From Paenibacillus massiliensis 2301065 = DSM 16942 (GTDB lineage: Bacteria; Bacillota; Bacilli; Paenibacillales; Paenibacillaceae), in assembly GCF_000377505.1 (NCBI RefSeq), contig NZ_KB898201.1:1-64000 (forward strand): a DNA stretch of 64,000 nucleotides, in the 5' to 3' direction. Shown here one piece after another: positions 36,701-47,534 of the stretch. A model generated the notes under the pieces. It did not search any database. It was not told where the DNA came from and saw only the letters and a list, made by a program, of their open reading frames with translations. Numbering within the stretch: position 1 is the first letter of the stretch; each line of letters begins with the position of its first letter. A program made the position numbers and the translations under genes.

Positions 36701-39700
36701 ATATAACCCTCCGGCCTTTACTATGGCGAGCACACCTACTATCATCTCCAGCGAGCGCTGCGCAAAAATGCCTACAGCTTGTTCGTTATCCACCCCTTGC
36801 TCCCGCAGTGTCCATGCAAGCTGATTAGCCCATTGATCCAGCTCGTAATAAGTCAGAGCCTGCTCCCCATGTCTCACAGCGACCTGATCCGGTGTAAGCA
36901 AGGCTTGCTCCTCAAAGCGTCTGCTGACTGACTGATCTCCCACTGGCACATCAGCGGTCTGGTTCCAGTGTTGAACAATGAGCTCCACTTCCTGCTGGGT
37001 CAGCAATTGAAGTGAGCCTACCACTGCGTATGGATCGTTCACAATCTGCTCCATCATCTGAATCAGATGCCCTGCCATACGCTCTACCATTTCCCGGCTG
37101 AAGCTGAATGCATTGTACTTCATTATAATTTCAAGCTGCTCTCCCGGGACACATATCAGGTTGAAGTCATAATTGGTCTGCTCCGTGAAGTCCATATTGA
37201 ATATGCGATAGGACTGCTCTCCGTCTTCATTAGAGCCTGTACCTAATTGTTCAAGCTGCTCGCTAACAGGATAGTTCTCAAATACCAGAATATGATTAAT
37301 AAGATCTTGTCTTTGCTTGGTCAGTGCCTGAATCTCGAATAGCGGGAATGAACCATAGCCTGTAGAAGACAGCCCCTGCTCCTGTACGTTACGCAGCAGT
37401 TCCCTGAAGCTTGTATCAGGCTCACATTGCACCCGAACCGGTATGGTATTGATGAATAATCCGATCATGTTCTCCACGGCGTTCACCTCTGGTGGACGCC
37501 CAGACACGACACTGCCGAACACGACATCATAGCAATGGTTATATCTTTGTAGCATGACTCCCCAGATGCTTTGCAGAAGCGTGTTCATGGTTACCTGCTG
37601 CTCTTTGGACAGCTGCTCCAGTCCAGCAACCAGCTCTCGATTCAGCATGAACGTATGATTGGCCAATACGTATTCAGGCTGTGCTTGTGCCTTCGGATCA
37701 GAATTCACTAATCTACTCATTCCTAGAGGGGCGGCTCGATGCTCGTATTCTGCCAGGTAACTCTGCCAATATTGCCTAGCTTCGTGTTTGTCTTGTTGCT
37801 GAAGCCATTCAATGTAATTCCTGTACGGTGATACAGGAGGACTGGCTGGCTGCTCTCCATGCCGCATTGCATCATATGCACTAAATACCTCTTGACTTAC
37901 AAGTGCCAAGCACCAACCATCCATTAGGATATGGTGAAAGCTCCATACGAGATGAAAGCGCCGCTCTCCGGTTCGGAACACAGCAACACGCATCAAAGAG
38001 TCCTTACCAAGATCAAAACCCGCTGTCTTATCAGCAGCTGCAAAGAGGGTCAATCTGTCTATCTGATCATGATGCTCACGTATATCCTCATAGCTGAAGC
38101 CGATTTTCTTATCAGAGAATACTATCTGTACAGGCTGCCCACACCAGTCATCCATAAAATTCGTGCGGAATACAGCATGTCGCCGCGCCAGTAGCTGCAG
38201 GCTTTCTTCAAAATATGCTTGCTCAAAGTCTCCTTCTAGATCAAATCTGGCTTGTTCAAAATAAGAAGCGTCGTCTGGATGAAGCAGACTGTGATATAGC
38301 ATCCCCTGTTGCATCGGTACCAAAGGAAATACGTCCTCAATCTCACCAATACCTCGTGTGCGTTCCACCAGCCTGTCTAATTGTTCAATCGTCAATCCCT
38401 TCAACAATAAATCACTCGGTGACAACACTCTTTGTTTGCTGGTAGTACAGTACTCAAGTATTTGGCTCAGATAGCCCTTCAATGTGATGCAAAATTGTTG
38501 AGCTGAAAGCTCAGAATATAACCGTGTGTTATATCGAATATCGATTTCGAGAGCACCTTCGGTAACGATGCCGACCAAATCCAGATCATAAGGCAACGGA
38601 AATTGATCGCCAATATCCTGACCATAGGAATATTCAGATATTTGGACCTCACTTCCTTGAACATCCTGGTCAAACTGGCCGAGATAGTTAAAGCTTAGCT
38701 TCGGCTCAGCGAATACTGGACAAGCGTCTCTTTCTCCTTGAGATTCACCATTTACTGTGCTCTTCAAATACCTCCAAATGCCGTAACCAATGCCTTTTTG
38801 CGGAATCCCCCGGAGATCCTCCTTAACTTTTCTAATACATGTACCGAGGTCATCCTCGTTGTCGACCTTGAGGAGTACCGGGTATTGGCTGGTGAACCAG
38901 CCTATAGTTCGGGTGATGTTGAGGCCTGGCAAAATGTCCTCTCTCCCGTGTCCCTCCATATTGATCAGATTCTCTTCCTTGCCGGTCCAGTCCGCCAATG
39001 CAAGCCCCAAGCCTGTCAACAACAGGTCATTCACCTCAGTATAAAAGGTGCGATTCGCCTGCTTCAGCAGCAGTTCTGTCTCTGCACATGACAGTCGAAG
39101 CTTGACTACTTTGCTATCTCCGAAGGTTATATCACTTGACTCAGCAAAAGTGCTGTCATCTGCTGATACGGTCAAGGCACGTTGATTCAACCGCTCCCAA
39201 TAGGCATCATCCTTGTCCCTATTAGAGGCATTCGCATAGGCAGTTAGATGCTGCGACCACAGCTGGAAGGAATCGGTCTTGTCTGGTAAAGATAACTCCA
39301 TTCCTTGCAGCGCTTGCTCATAAGCCATATTCAAATCTTCCAGAATGATTCGCCAGGACACACCATCCACGACCAGATGATGAATGACGATGAGCAAGTG
39401 ATCTCCATCAGGGCAGCGGAACAATACAGCCTTCATGAGCGGTCCATTCTCTAGATCTAGGCTGGACTGTGTGGTATTGGATTTATCCTCCACTCCTCGT
39501 TGCAGCTCCGTAACTTCTGTATGGTCCCTCCAGTCCAGAATCTCAAGGTGAATATCATACTCCTGTTTCCATCCTCTATTCCAGAGTTCATAACCTGTCT
39601 CTCCGTTCCGCAATACCATACGAAGCGCATCATGATGCTGGACTAGCTTAAGCAGAGCCTTGCGCAGGGCAGCTTGCTCGAAGCCTGACTGTCTATGAAG

Positions 39701-42700
39701 CAGAACCGCCTGGTTGAAATGAGTTGCGACCTCATCTCCCTGCCGAATGAACCAATGCTGAATAGGAGTTAGAGGTGCTTGCCCTTCGACTTCGCCCTGT
39801 TCAGCTGTTGACTCTGTCGCCTTAATTAATAGCGATCCCAGCTGTTCGATCGTCGGTTGCTTGAATAGATCCTTAAGCTCTAGCTTATATCCTCCCTGCT
39901 GCAGCCTGGAGGCTACCTGAATAGCCTTAATCGAATCTCCACCCAGGTCAAAAAAGTTATCCTGCAGACCGACAGGAGTCGTGCCTAATACGCCCTCCCA
40001 AATCGAAGCCAGCAGCTTCTGTTCTGTTGTAGTTGGGGCCACATAAGTACGGTCTTGCCTGGATGCTGCCTGCGGCTCAGGCAGCATCTTGCGATCCACC
40101 TTGCCATTGATGGTCAACGGGATATGACTAACCTTAACGAAATAGGACGGAACCATATAAGACGGCAGTTCCTTCAGCAGCAGGGCTCGCAGCTCACCCA
40201 GCTGCCATTCACGATTCGAGGTGAAATAGGCACACAACGCTTTTTGGCCTTCAGAATCCTCGCACGTAACAACTACGACCTCATGCAGAGATTCGATTCG
40301 GCGCATATAAGAAGCAATCTCCCCAGGCTCAATACGATGGCCGCGAACCTTCACCTGTTCATCCTTTCGCCCCTGATATTCCAATACTCCATCTTCACGC
40401 CAGCGAACCAGATCACCTGTACGGTAAAGGCGCGTGCCCGCAATGAATGGATTCGGAATAAAATGTAAATCAGTCAGCTCTGGACGATTCAAATATTCTC
40501 GAGCCACGCCATCCCCGCCGATCACCAGCTCTCCCCAGGCTCCAACAGGCAGCAAGTTCATGCCCTCATCCACAACATATGTTGTGGTGTTGCTAATCGG
40601 TCTGCCGATCGGCACAGCTTCAGTCTGTTCCCCGACAAGCAGATAACTTGTTGTAAAGGTAGTGTTTTCTGTAGGCCCATATATATTGCTAAGCGAAAGG
40701 GATGGGCAGGAGTGGAGCACCTTATTCACATGTGGAAGCGACATGATCTCTCCGCCTACATACAGCTCCCGCAGCTCACTGAACAGCATGGCATCCTGCT
40801 GCACGAGTTGATTAAACAAAGCAGTTGTAATGAATAGAGTCGTTGTCCCTGAAGAGCGGATGAGCTCCTTCAAAGCGGCTACATCCAGCAGCACTTCGCG
40901 CTCTGTCAAAATAAGCTGGCCCCCATGAAGGAGGGCGCCCCATATTTCAAAGGTCGATGCATCAAAGACCAGGGATCCTGTCTGTAATATGCGAACTGTA
41001 TTATCCAGATGGACATAATTTGTGTTCATAACTAGCCGCAACACATTATGCTGCTCCACTACAACCCCTTTTGGCTTACCCGTGGATCCAGAGGTGTAAA
41101 TGACATATGCTGCTCCTGGATGCTCGTGTTCCATTTCCACATTATCAACAGAATCACTGTACGAATGCGCTGAGAGCAGATCCAGCAAATCACAGTTGCC
41201 ATATTCATCATCCAGGTGTTCTTCTCCATGAACAAGCAGAAGCTGTGCACCCGAATCCTCCAGAATATAGATTTTTCGATCCACCGGATAATCCGGGTCA
41301 ATCGGTACATACATCCCTCCTGCTTTGACAATGGCCAGTACGCCAACGATCATTTCTAATGATCGCACAGAAAGAATGCCTACCGCCTGTTCTTTACATA
41401 CCCCCTTATCCTGTAAGGTTCGAGCGAGGGCGTTGGAACGTTCATTAAGCTCTCGGTAAGTCAGTACCTTGCTGCCCATCCTGACGGCTATCTGATCTGC
41501 GTATAAGACTGCAGCCTGCTCAAAGAGCTCACGAATAGACTTATCCTTCGGATATTCCACCGTAGTGGCATTCCATTGATTAACAATCGTCTCCTGCTCA
41601 GCAGGTGTTGCCAATGTTAGCTCGTCCACGAGACTATTCGGCCGCTTCACAACCTGGGTAAGCAGATACAGGAACTGTTGCTGCAGACGCTCTACGGCTT
41701 CAGCAGGATACACACAAGCATTGTATTCCATCGTTATCTGCAGCGAGTCTCCAGGCTCAACGATGATGTTCAGATCATAGTTGGTTTGCATTGTCGCTTC
41801 TACATTGGAAATGCTTATTCCCTCTTCCCCAGACAATCCAGAATAGCTCAGCAACCCAAGCCTCTGGGTAACGGGAACATTTTCGAACACCATAATATGC
41901 TGAATCAAGGCTTGCTTTTGCTCTGTCAACGACTGAATCTCGTGAAGCGGATAGGTGTCGTATTCGGCAGACAATACCGCTTGCTGCTGTAAGCGCTGAA
42001 GTAGCTCTATAAATCTTAGCTCAGCATCTGATGTGATTCGTACTGGAATAGTGTTAATAAAAAGTCCAACGATGTTCTCTACCCCCTCCAATTCAGGAGG
42101 GCGACCAGATACGACACTTCCGAATACAACATCGCGGCTGTGGTTGTACTTCTGTAGCAGAATTCCCCAGACGCTCTGCAGCACGCTGTTGAGCGTGACA
42201 CGTTGCTGCTGTGCCAGCTGCCTTAGCTGCCCTGTCAAATCACTGCCTAGCTCCACAGTATGATTGGCGATGATATAAGTTGACATCGGCTTCGTAGCTT
42301 CATTTTTTGGACCGGATAGAGACTGGCTCTCCATCTCTCTTGTATTCTGCCAGGCTATCTGTGGCGATTGTACGCCAGGAAGTAATGTCTGTTGCTCCAA
42401 GGAAGTTAAATAGTCGTTCCAGTACCTGCGAGCACTCTCTTTATCCTGTCGCTCAAGCCAGTGAATATAATCACTGTATGGTGTTACTGTAGATTCTTGC
42501 AGCTGCTGACCATTCAAGAGAGCAAAATAGGTAGTGAATACTTCATCCGTCACCAGGGACATGCACCAACCATCCATCAGGATATGGTGATAACTCCAGA
42601 CACACCGATAGCTCTGATTTCCCATACGAAATACTGCAACTCGTAATAGTACATCTTTGCCCAAATCAAAGCCTCTGTACCTGTCCTGTCTCATATAGTC

Positions 42701-45700
42701 AGAGACGATAGTGTCCTGACCCACTACATCCCGATAGCTGAACTCGGCTTGCTTATCCCGATATACGACCTGTAGTGGCTGATCATGCCATCCCGTGTAA
42801 AAATTGGTGCGAAAGATGGCATGCCTGCGGATCAAGAGTTGCAAGCTTTGACGGAAGTACTGGGGGTCAAACTCGCCTTGCAAATCAAAGGCAACCTGGT
42901 CAAAATACATCCCCTGCTCCCGATTCATCAGATTATGGAAGAACATTCCTTTCTGCATGGGAGAGAGCGGATATACGTTCTCCATGTTTCCGACACTCTG
43001 CGCACGGGACACTAGCGTATCCAGCTGCTCCTGCGTGATAGGCTTCAGCAATACATCAGTTGGAGTCAATTGTGGCTCTGCAATACCCGCACAGTGCTTC
43101 AGCACAGCCCTGATGTGCTGCAACCAATCATCCATGAATCGTTGCATGGTAGCTTGCTGGTAATCAGCAGGATGATATTGAATCATCAAGGTTACTGAAT
43201 CGCCAGTGGCATGAGCCCTAACCCGCACGCTTCCTTGCCTTGGACCAGATAGCTCCAGATGCATACCTTCTTCAAGAACAACCTGTGGAGAAGCGGTATA
43301 CGAGAAGCTGATCTGAATATCATCGGTTATCTGTGCATAGCTCCAGCCTACCCCATATGCAGGGACATGCCGCAGGTGCTCCTTGATATGCTTGAGATGA
43401 TCTGACAGCTCACTGTCTTCACGAAGCTGAAATAATACAGGGTAGCTCGCTGTGAGACAACCCACTGTTCGGGAGATATCTGCTCCAGATAACGTATCTC
43501 GGCGATCTATCTCTAGGTAGACCCCAATTCGCTCATGATGCGTCCAATCCTTCAAGGTGTTGGCGAGAGCGGTCACCAGCAATTCTTGAGGAGTCGTGTT
43601 ATAGGCGTGATGTGCATCACGAAGCAGCAAAGTGGTGTCTTCTAGGGTTAAGCTAGTCGTGATGGAACTGACCGTACTGTCCCGTTCCGTCTTTGGTAAC
43701 AAGCCATCAGGTTGAATCTGTGCCACAGGTGCTAGCGCATATTCCCGTTCGAACCGACTCCAATAGTCTTTTGCAGCCATGAATTCCGCTTCACTAATGT
43801 GGTTGTTCCAGACGATAGACCATGCCTGAAAGGAAAGCGTCTTGTCTGGTATAGACACGGCTTCTTTCTTACTTGCTTGCTCATAGGCTATTGATAAGTC
43901 CTCCTGAACCACAGACCAGGACCAAACATCCAGTAAGGCCGGGTGGACTGCAATTGTCAAGAGATCGCCGCCTGGCTGATGTAACAGCTCCATTTGTAAT
44001 GGGCTCTCTTCAGTTGTTGGTGGTAAAGATAAACGATTGAATTCAGTTCCAGCATCAAATCTCCCGTATTCATCTCGAAGCTGCAGAGGTATTAGCTTAT
44101 CCATCCACGAATCATGAAGCGAAACCTCATAACCTGTAGAGGTTCTGTGAATGTTCATCCGTAGGCTGTCATGACGAGCCAGCAACTGATGCAGAGCAGC
44201 TCTTAGAGCAGTCTCATCAAAGCCCTGTTGTCTGAACCAGTACAAAATGTCTGAATGGTGATGAGAGGCGGAAGCTTCTCGCTCAACGATAGCTCTGATT
44301 TGGTAAGGAGTCAGCGTAACGGTGCCCTCATTTTCCTCCTGATTGACTGCGCTCGGATCCGTTTCTTTCTTCAGATGAGCAGCCAGAGCAGCGACGTTAC
44401 CATGTTTGAACAGGTCCCTCATATTCAACTTGTAGCCTTCTTGATATAAGCGGGCAGATACCTGAATAGCCTTGATCGAATCGCCACCCAACTCGAAAAA
44501 GTCATCATATACTCCTACACTTTCTCTGCCCAGTACGCTCTGCCAGATCACTGCCAAAAGTGCTTCCTCTTCCGTTCGAGGAGCTACATAACTAGTCTTG
44601 TCTGTTGATATACCCGGTGCAGGAAGAGCGGATCGATCTACCTTGCCATTCACCGTCAGTGGCAATGTATCCAGAACTACGATATGAGACGGCACCATAT
44701 AGCTCGGTAGCAATGGGTGTAAATAATCCTTAACTGCATTCGAAGTAAGCGATTGATCAGCAGCCAAATAGGCGCACAATGTTTTTTGTCCCTGAGTGGA
44801 AGTATGAACCATAACATATGCTTCGGTAACAGCTTCGAGCTGAAGCAACAGATTCTCAATCTCTCCTGGTTCAATGCGATATCCTTTGATTTTAACCTGA
44901 AAATCTGCACGCCCTCCGTATACCAGCGTTCCGTCAGGTCGTCTCCGTGCCAGATCGCCGGTTCTGTACATGAAGGTGCCAGGGATAAAGGGATTCGGGA
45001 TGAATTTCTCCCGGCTCAGCTCCTCCTTGTACAGATAACCACGAGCAACGCCATCCCCCCCAATATATATCTCTCCTTCTACATGGAAGGGTACGGGACG
45101 CAGCGCAGCATCAAGCAAATATATGGCTACATTATCCGCAGGAACTCCAATGGGAACTGAGCTCTTGGTATCCCGATCGTAATCAAAACGATGAATCATG
45201 CATCCTACTACAGTCTCAGTAGGGCCATATTCATTGAAAATCGCAATATCTCCTTGCCACAGCTCATGAATACTCCGACACAGGCTCACCTTGAGATCCT
45301 CTCCACCAACAATGAAGGTACGCACGCTCGAGTTCACGATACCAGCATCCGTCAGCAATGTTAGATGGGCAGGGGTTAGCTTGACCACTGTTGTCATCTG
45401 ATCGCGCAGGATTCGAAACAGTACAAATTCCGCTTGGTCATCCCTATACAGTCTGATTGAATGTCCGCTAATCAGTGGTGCGAATATGGAGGTCACCGTC
45501 AAGTCGAACGATATGGAAGAGTAGCAAGCGAATACTTCTCTCTCACCAGTTAAGTAGCTAGCACTCGCCCACCAGATATAGTTGGTCAAGCCTCTGTGCA
45601 CGACCATGACTCCTTTGGGCTGACCTGTGGAGCCAGAGGTATAGATGACATAGGCTAGCTGATCACTACTACAATCCAGATCCGGGTTACTGCAGTCCTC

Positions 45701-47479
45701 CAAGTAGATGGACGGATCCTGGAGATCGAAGCATTCACCCTTGAAATCCATACGATGAAGCAGTTCCTTATGCGCCAGGACCATACGTGCCTTGGAATCG
45801 TTCAGCATATATTGAATACGCTCGGCTGGATACTGAGGGTCTATAGGCAAGTAGGCAGCTCCCGATTTTAATACTGCTAATATGGCAATGATTAGCTCGC
45901 AGGAATGCTCAGCAGCGATGCCAACGATCTGCCCAGGTCCCATTTTTTTATTGATGAGGAAATGAGCAAGGCGATTGGCCTCTTCGTTCAGCTCCTGATA
46001 CGTCATAACTTTGGAGTCACTTCGTAATGCAACGGCCTCAGGTGTTCTTAGTGCTTGAGCTTCAAAGCATTGATAGACTGTTAATTCTGATGGATAGTCT
46101 GTCGCTGTGCGATTCAAGTCAAAAAGAAGCAGCTGTTTGTCATCTTCAGAAAGAATGTCGATTTGGAACAGTAGGATATCTGGCGTGTCTATCACCTGTT
46201 TGAGAACTCGAGTCAAATGAGTGGCAAGCTGACGAATCATCTCCTCCTCATAGGCTTGCTGGTTATAGCTAAAGCGAATCTCAAAGGTACGTCCAGGCAT
46301 GACGATGATATTCAGGTCGTAGTTGGTTCGATGAATATCTTGAATCCCCTCTAGTTGAATCGCACCTGAGCTTAAGAAGGAGTCCGCAGCCCCCTCTTGT
46401 GGAACATTCTCAAATGCTATGAGATGCTGTATCAGGTTTTGTTTCAGTTCGGTACCGGCCTGTATATCTGATAACGATAAAAATGAATAGCGGTCGGATT
46501 CTATGCTTGAATGCTGAATCGATGTGAGTATCTCCGAGAACCGATCCTGCATCGAAGCTGTTACCCGAATAGGGATGGTATTGATGAATAACCCAATCAT
46601 TTCTTCTATCCCCGCGATATCATGGGGTCTACCAGACACAACTGTGCCCATTACGACATCGTCACTGTTATTATATTTATGAAGCAATACGGCCCAAATA
46701 GAGTGGAACACTGTACTTGGAGTTACCCGATATTGTCTGGCTAGACGTTCGATACCTTCCACCAAGTCCGCATCCCAGGTGCACACCCAATCGGCGGAAT
46801 TATAATGAGCTGCTGCTATCGAAGGTCGACTATAACCTGGAATGGTCGTCTCATGCTCCAGTTGAGATAGATATTGACGCCAATATTCAAGAGCATGGTC
46901 ACGATTCTGATGCTCAAGCCATTGAATGAAGCGGCTGTATGGCTCTACTGGCCCTAAAGATAAGGGGGTAGAGTCGCGAAGTGCTGTATATATTTGCAAG
47001 AATTCATCTGCAATTGTCTTGACGCACCAGCCATCCATACTAATATGATGAGATATCCAGAGCAGCTTCGAGCGCTGATGGTCCCAGTGAATCAGCGCAA
47101 GTCGTAACGGTATATCCTGTTCCAGATCGAATCCTCTATCACGTTCGGTCTTCAATAAATACTCCATTCGTTGCTGCTTAGCTTCCGGAGATAGCCCCCT
47201 TACATCTTCTACATATACGGGATCAGCTTGGCGCTTCTCCAGAACAATCTGAAGCGGACGATCCGTCTCTTTATATGTAAAAACAGTCCGAAGAATATCA
47301 TAACGATCAATGAGCTGCTGCAGACTTTGCTGTAATAGAGAGACTTCCAATTCCTCACCAAGGCTAATAATGGATTGCTGAAAATAGGCATCTGATTTCT
47401 CATCAAGTATCGAGTGAAAGAGCATCCCTTCCTGCATAGGGGATAATGGATAGAGATCTTTAATTTGAACCTGGCTCAA
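33704..47479 (-). CDS. Nonribosomal peptide synthetase, three modules: C-A(Asn)-PCP-E*-C-A-PCP-E-C-A-PCP-terminal C
   Basis: 4591 residues; TTG start with AGAGGAG nine bases upstream. Module 1: C (HHISMDG near 144), A near 460-950 with pocket DLTKIGEVGK (Asn), PCP (GGDS near 1001), E-like domain near 1055-1480 with VHPALLD instead of HHxxxDG and EIDRRD instead of EGHGRE. Module 2: C (HHILMDG near 1631), A with pocket DAFFYGITFK (Ile/Val type), PCP (2516), intact E (HHLVVDGVSW near 2700, MEGHGRED, NYLG). Module 3: C (HHILMDG near 3182), A with pocket DAFFMGITFK (Ile/Val type), PCP (LGGHS near 4051), then a final C-like domain (about 4160-4580) with SHTIFDG. Pocket readings are hand alignments. 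The final domain replaces a thioesterase and may pass the chain on or release it. Only the second module should set a D-residue. Confidence 0.97.
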   Translation of the reverse strand: MSQVQIKDLYPLSPMQEGMLFHSILDEKSDAYFQQSIISLGEELEVSLLQQSLQQLIDRYDILRTVFTYKETDRPLQIVLEKRQADPVYVEDVRGLSPEAKQQRMEYLLKTERDRGFDLEQDIPLRLALIHWDHQRSKLLWISHHISMDGWCVKTIADEFLQIYTALRDSTPLSLGPVEPYSRFIQWLEHQNRDHALEYWRQYLSQLEHETTIPGYSRPSIAAAHYNSADWVCTWDADLVEGIERLARQYRVTPSTVFHSIWAVLLHKYNNSDDVVMGTVVSGRPHDIAGIEEMIGLFINTIPIRVTASMQDRFSEILTSIQHSSIESDRYSFLSLSDIQAGTELKQNLIQHLIAFENVPQEGAADSFLSSGAIQLEGIQDIHRTNYDLNIIVMPGRTFEIRFSYNQQAYEEEMIRQLATHLTRVLKQVIDTPDILLFQIDILSEDDKQLLLFDLNRTATDYPSELTVYQCFEAQALRTPEAVALRSDSKVMTYQELNEEANRLAHFLINKKMGPGQIVGIAAEHSCELIIAILAVLKSGAAYLPIDPQYPAERIQYMLNDSKARMVLAHKELLHRMDFKGECFDLQDPSIYLEDCSNPDLDCSSDQLAYVIYTSGSTGQPKGVMVVHRGLTNYIWWASASYLTGEREVFACYSSISFDLTVTSIFAPLISGHSIRLYRDDQAEFVLFRILRDQMTTVVKLTPAHLTLLTDAGIVNSSVRTFIVGGEDLKVSLCRSIHELWQGDIAIFNEYGPTETVVGCMIHRFDYDRDTKSSVPIGVPADNVAIYLLDAALRPVPFHVEGEIYIGGDGVARGYLYKEELSREKFIPNPFIPGTFMYRTGDLARRRPDGTLVYGGRADFQVKIKGYRIEPGEIENLLLQLEAVTEAYVMVHTSTQGQKTLCAYLAADQSLTSNAVKDYLHPLLPSYMVPSHIVVLDTLPLTVNGKVDRSALPAPGISTDKTSYVAPRTEEEALLAVIWQSVLGRESVGVYDDFFELGGDSIKAIQVSARLYQEGYKLNMRDLFKHGNVAALAAHLKKETDPSAVNQEENEGTVTLTPYQIRAIVEREASASHHHSDILYWFRQQGFDETALRAALHQLLARHDSLRMNIHRTSTGYEVSLHDSWMDKLIPLQLRDEYGRFDAGTEFNRLSLPPTTEESPLQMELLHQPGGDLLTIAVHPALLDVWSWSVVQEDLSIAYEQASKKEAVSIPDKTLSFQAWSIVWNNHISEAEFMAAKDYWSRFEREYALAPVAQIQPDGLLPKTERDSTVSSITTSLTLEDTTLLLRDAHHAYNTTPQELLVTALANTLKDWTHHERIGVYLEIDRRDTLSGADISRTVGCLTASYPVLFQLREDSELSDHLKHIKEHLRHVPAYGVGWSYAQITDDIQISFSYTASPQVVLEEGMHLELSGPRQGSVRVRAHATGDSVTLMIQYHPADYQQATMQRFMDDWLQHIRAVLKHCAGIAEPQLTPTDVLLKPITQEQLDTLVSRAQSVGNMENVYPLSPMQKGMFFHNLMNREQGMYFDQVAFDLQGEFDPQYFRQSLQLLIRRHAIFRTNFYTGWHDQPLQVVYRDKQAEFSYRDVVGQDTIVSDYMRQDRYRGFDLGKDVLLRVAVFRMGNQSYRCVWSYHHILMDGWCMSLVTDEVFTTYFALLNGQQLQESTVTPYSDYIHWLERQDKESARRYWNDYLTSLEQQTLLPGVQSPQIAWQNTREMESQSLSGPKNEATKPMSTYIIANHTVELGSDLTGQLRQLAQQQRVTLNSVLQSVWGILLQKYNHSRDVVFGSVVSGRPPELEGVENIVGLFINTIPVRITSDAELRFIELLQRLQQQAVLSAEYDTYPLHEIQSLTEQKQALIQHIMVFENVPVTQRLGLLSYSGLSGEEGISISNVEATMQTNYDLNIIVEPGDSLQITMEYNACVYPAEAVERLQQQFLYLLTQVVKRPNSLVDELTLATPAEQETIVNQWNATTVEYPKDKSIRELFEQAAVLYADQIAVRMGSKVLTYRELNERSNALARTLQDKGVCKEQAVGILSVRSLEMIVGVLAIVKAGGMYVPIDPDYPVDRKIYILEDSGAQLLLVHGEEHLDDEYGNCDLLDLLSAHSYSDSVDNVEMEHEHPGAAYVIYTSGSTGKPKGVVVEQHNVLRLVMNTNYVHLDNTVRILQTGSLVFDASTFEIWGALLHGGQLILTEREVLLDVAALKELIRSSGTTTLFITTALFNQLVQQDAMLFSELRELYVGGEIMSLPHVNKVLHSCPSLSLSNIYGPTENTTFTTSYLLVGEQTEAVPIGRPISNTTTYVVDEGMNLLPVGAWGELVIGGDGVAREYLNRPELTDLHFIPNPFIAGTRLYRTGDLVRWREDGVLEYQGRKDEQVKVRGHRIEPGEIASYMRRIESLHEVVVVTCEDSEGQKALCAYFTSNREWQLGELRALLLKELPSYMVPSYFVKVSHIPLTINGKVDRKMLPEPQAASRQDRTYVAPTTTEQKLLASIWEGVLGTTPVGLQDNFFDLGGDSIKAIQVASRLQQGGYKLELKDLFKQPTIEQLGSLLIKATESTAEQGEVEGQAPLTPIQHWFIRQGDEVATHFNQAVLLHRQSGFEQAALRKALLKLVQHHDALRMVLRNGETGYELWNRGWKQEYDIHLEILDWRDHTEVTELQRGVEDKSNTTQSSLDLENGPLMKAVLFRCPDGDHLLIVIHHLVVDGVSWRIILEDLNMAYEQALQGMELSLPDKTDSFQLWSQHLTAYANASNRDKDDAYWERLNQRALTVSADDSTFAESSDITFGDSKVVKLRLSCAETELLLKQANRTFYTEVNDLLLTGLGLALADWTGKEENLINMEGHGREDILPGLNITRTIGWFTSQYPVLLKVDNEDDLGTCIRKVKEDLRGIPQKGIGYGIWRYLKSTVNGESQGERDACPVFAEPKLSFNYLGQFDQDVQGSEVQISEYSYGQDIGDQFPLPYDLDLVGIVTEGALEIDIRYNTRLYSELSAQQFCITLKGYLSQILEYCTTSKQRVLSPSDLLLKGLTIEQLDRLVERTRGIGEIEDVFPLVPMQQGMLYHSLLHPDDASYFEQARFDLEGDFEQAYFEESLQLLARRHAVFRTNFMDDWCGQPVQIVFSDKKIGFSYEDIREHHDQIDRLTLFAAADKTAGFDLGKDSLMRVAVFRTGERRFHLVWSFHHILMDGWCLALVSQEVFSAYDAMRHGEQPASPPVSPYRNYIEWLQQQDKHEARQYWQSYLAEYEHRAAPLGMSRLVNSDPKAQAQPEYVLANHTFMLNRELVAGLEQLSKEQQVTMNTLLQSIWGVMLQRYNHCYDVVFGSVVSGRPPEVNAVENMIGLFINTIPVRVQCEPDTSFRELLRNVQEQGLSSTGYGSFPLFEIQALTKQRQDLINHILVFENYPVSEQLEQLGTGSNEDGEQSYRIFNMDFTEQTNYDFNLICVPGEQLEIIMKYNAFSFSREMVERMAGHLIQMMEQIVNDPYAVVGSLQLLTQQEVELIVQHWNQTADVPVGDQSVSRRFEEQALLTPDQVAVRHGEQALTYYELDQWANQLAWTLREQGVDNEQAVGIFAQRSLEMIVGVLAIVKAGGLYVPLDPDYPEERILYMLEDSGAMLLLAPQEHNKAIPFQGRTLNLQDPLVYSSNRQAPEISGAGQNGLYIIYTSGSTGKPKGVLVEHRNVLNLVTDTQYVQLDESTCILQTGSLVFDASTFEVWGTLLNGGQLVMADAEDLLDASRLGKILGDNGVNTMFMTTALFNQMVQQDVSLFTGLRELMVGGEVMSVTHVNRAIQASSELRISNIYGPTENTTFSTMYTLQGQQFGNVPIGRPIQHSTAYVVNESLQLQPIGAWGELLVGGSRVARGYVNRPELTAKQFISSPFRAGERLYRTGDLVRWRDDGVLEYQGRMDQQVKIRGYRVEPGEIEYRIAKYNGVKGVFVRVLSDPSGFSLLCAYIATNELISTRELRDYLGGHLPSYLIPDRFLFIEKLPLTVNGKIDTKSLPLPENIDVSGAGYAEPRTPLEHQLADIWTTVLNVQRVGIDDSFFDLGGHSLKAIQLIAAMKEAGISTEIHHLLQQQTIRRLGATRSLSNEEELGGASDLLNHSTFRFTSAAEDSSNETELESFDHEKALQEKSNELLRELIEMCGQWSDQLYDAYTIGYYELAPIQEYHAMHPMVSGMTMIMEDALQLEHLNAAIRQLISNHELLRSCLTKEQEEWKWELKESPSQLSVPLLDLSSYSSSSQHKLLARVLPSLYSARHATGTGLQYSFVLVRMSTYRHMLVFLCSHTIFDGTSSGILRSQLLDAYVQLIRSEANLSSEDIQELDNHKSYSWSYPDYVQHVRQGPLDMPDIELVDNFRLREFADNHVRKNMPDRAILGSSGSSYHWEFDCLPNKEEKISPLDVSLQLAYAFFSDYFGLKQVPLWLTHFGRQYGSYSYFGTFGECIDHIPLLLVEESPDQRVQHLQGMLDTVIHHHVNFFNLIMNEEMVAIYPESSSLLKMGLKQLPIVFNYLGDITEEVELGEYLHDLVVLDGKESAADVIYFEVRSSDNRLHIDLTLPYTEPKVDLTDMFEKHKEKVLSLWMANKKEMNM

Positions 47480-47534
47480 AATCGATCGCTCCTCTGATGA
47501 AAAAAATTATTGGCACATGCTTCCTGTCCTTGCA

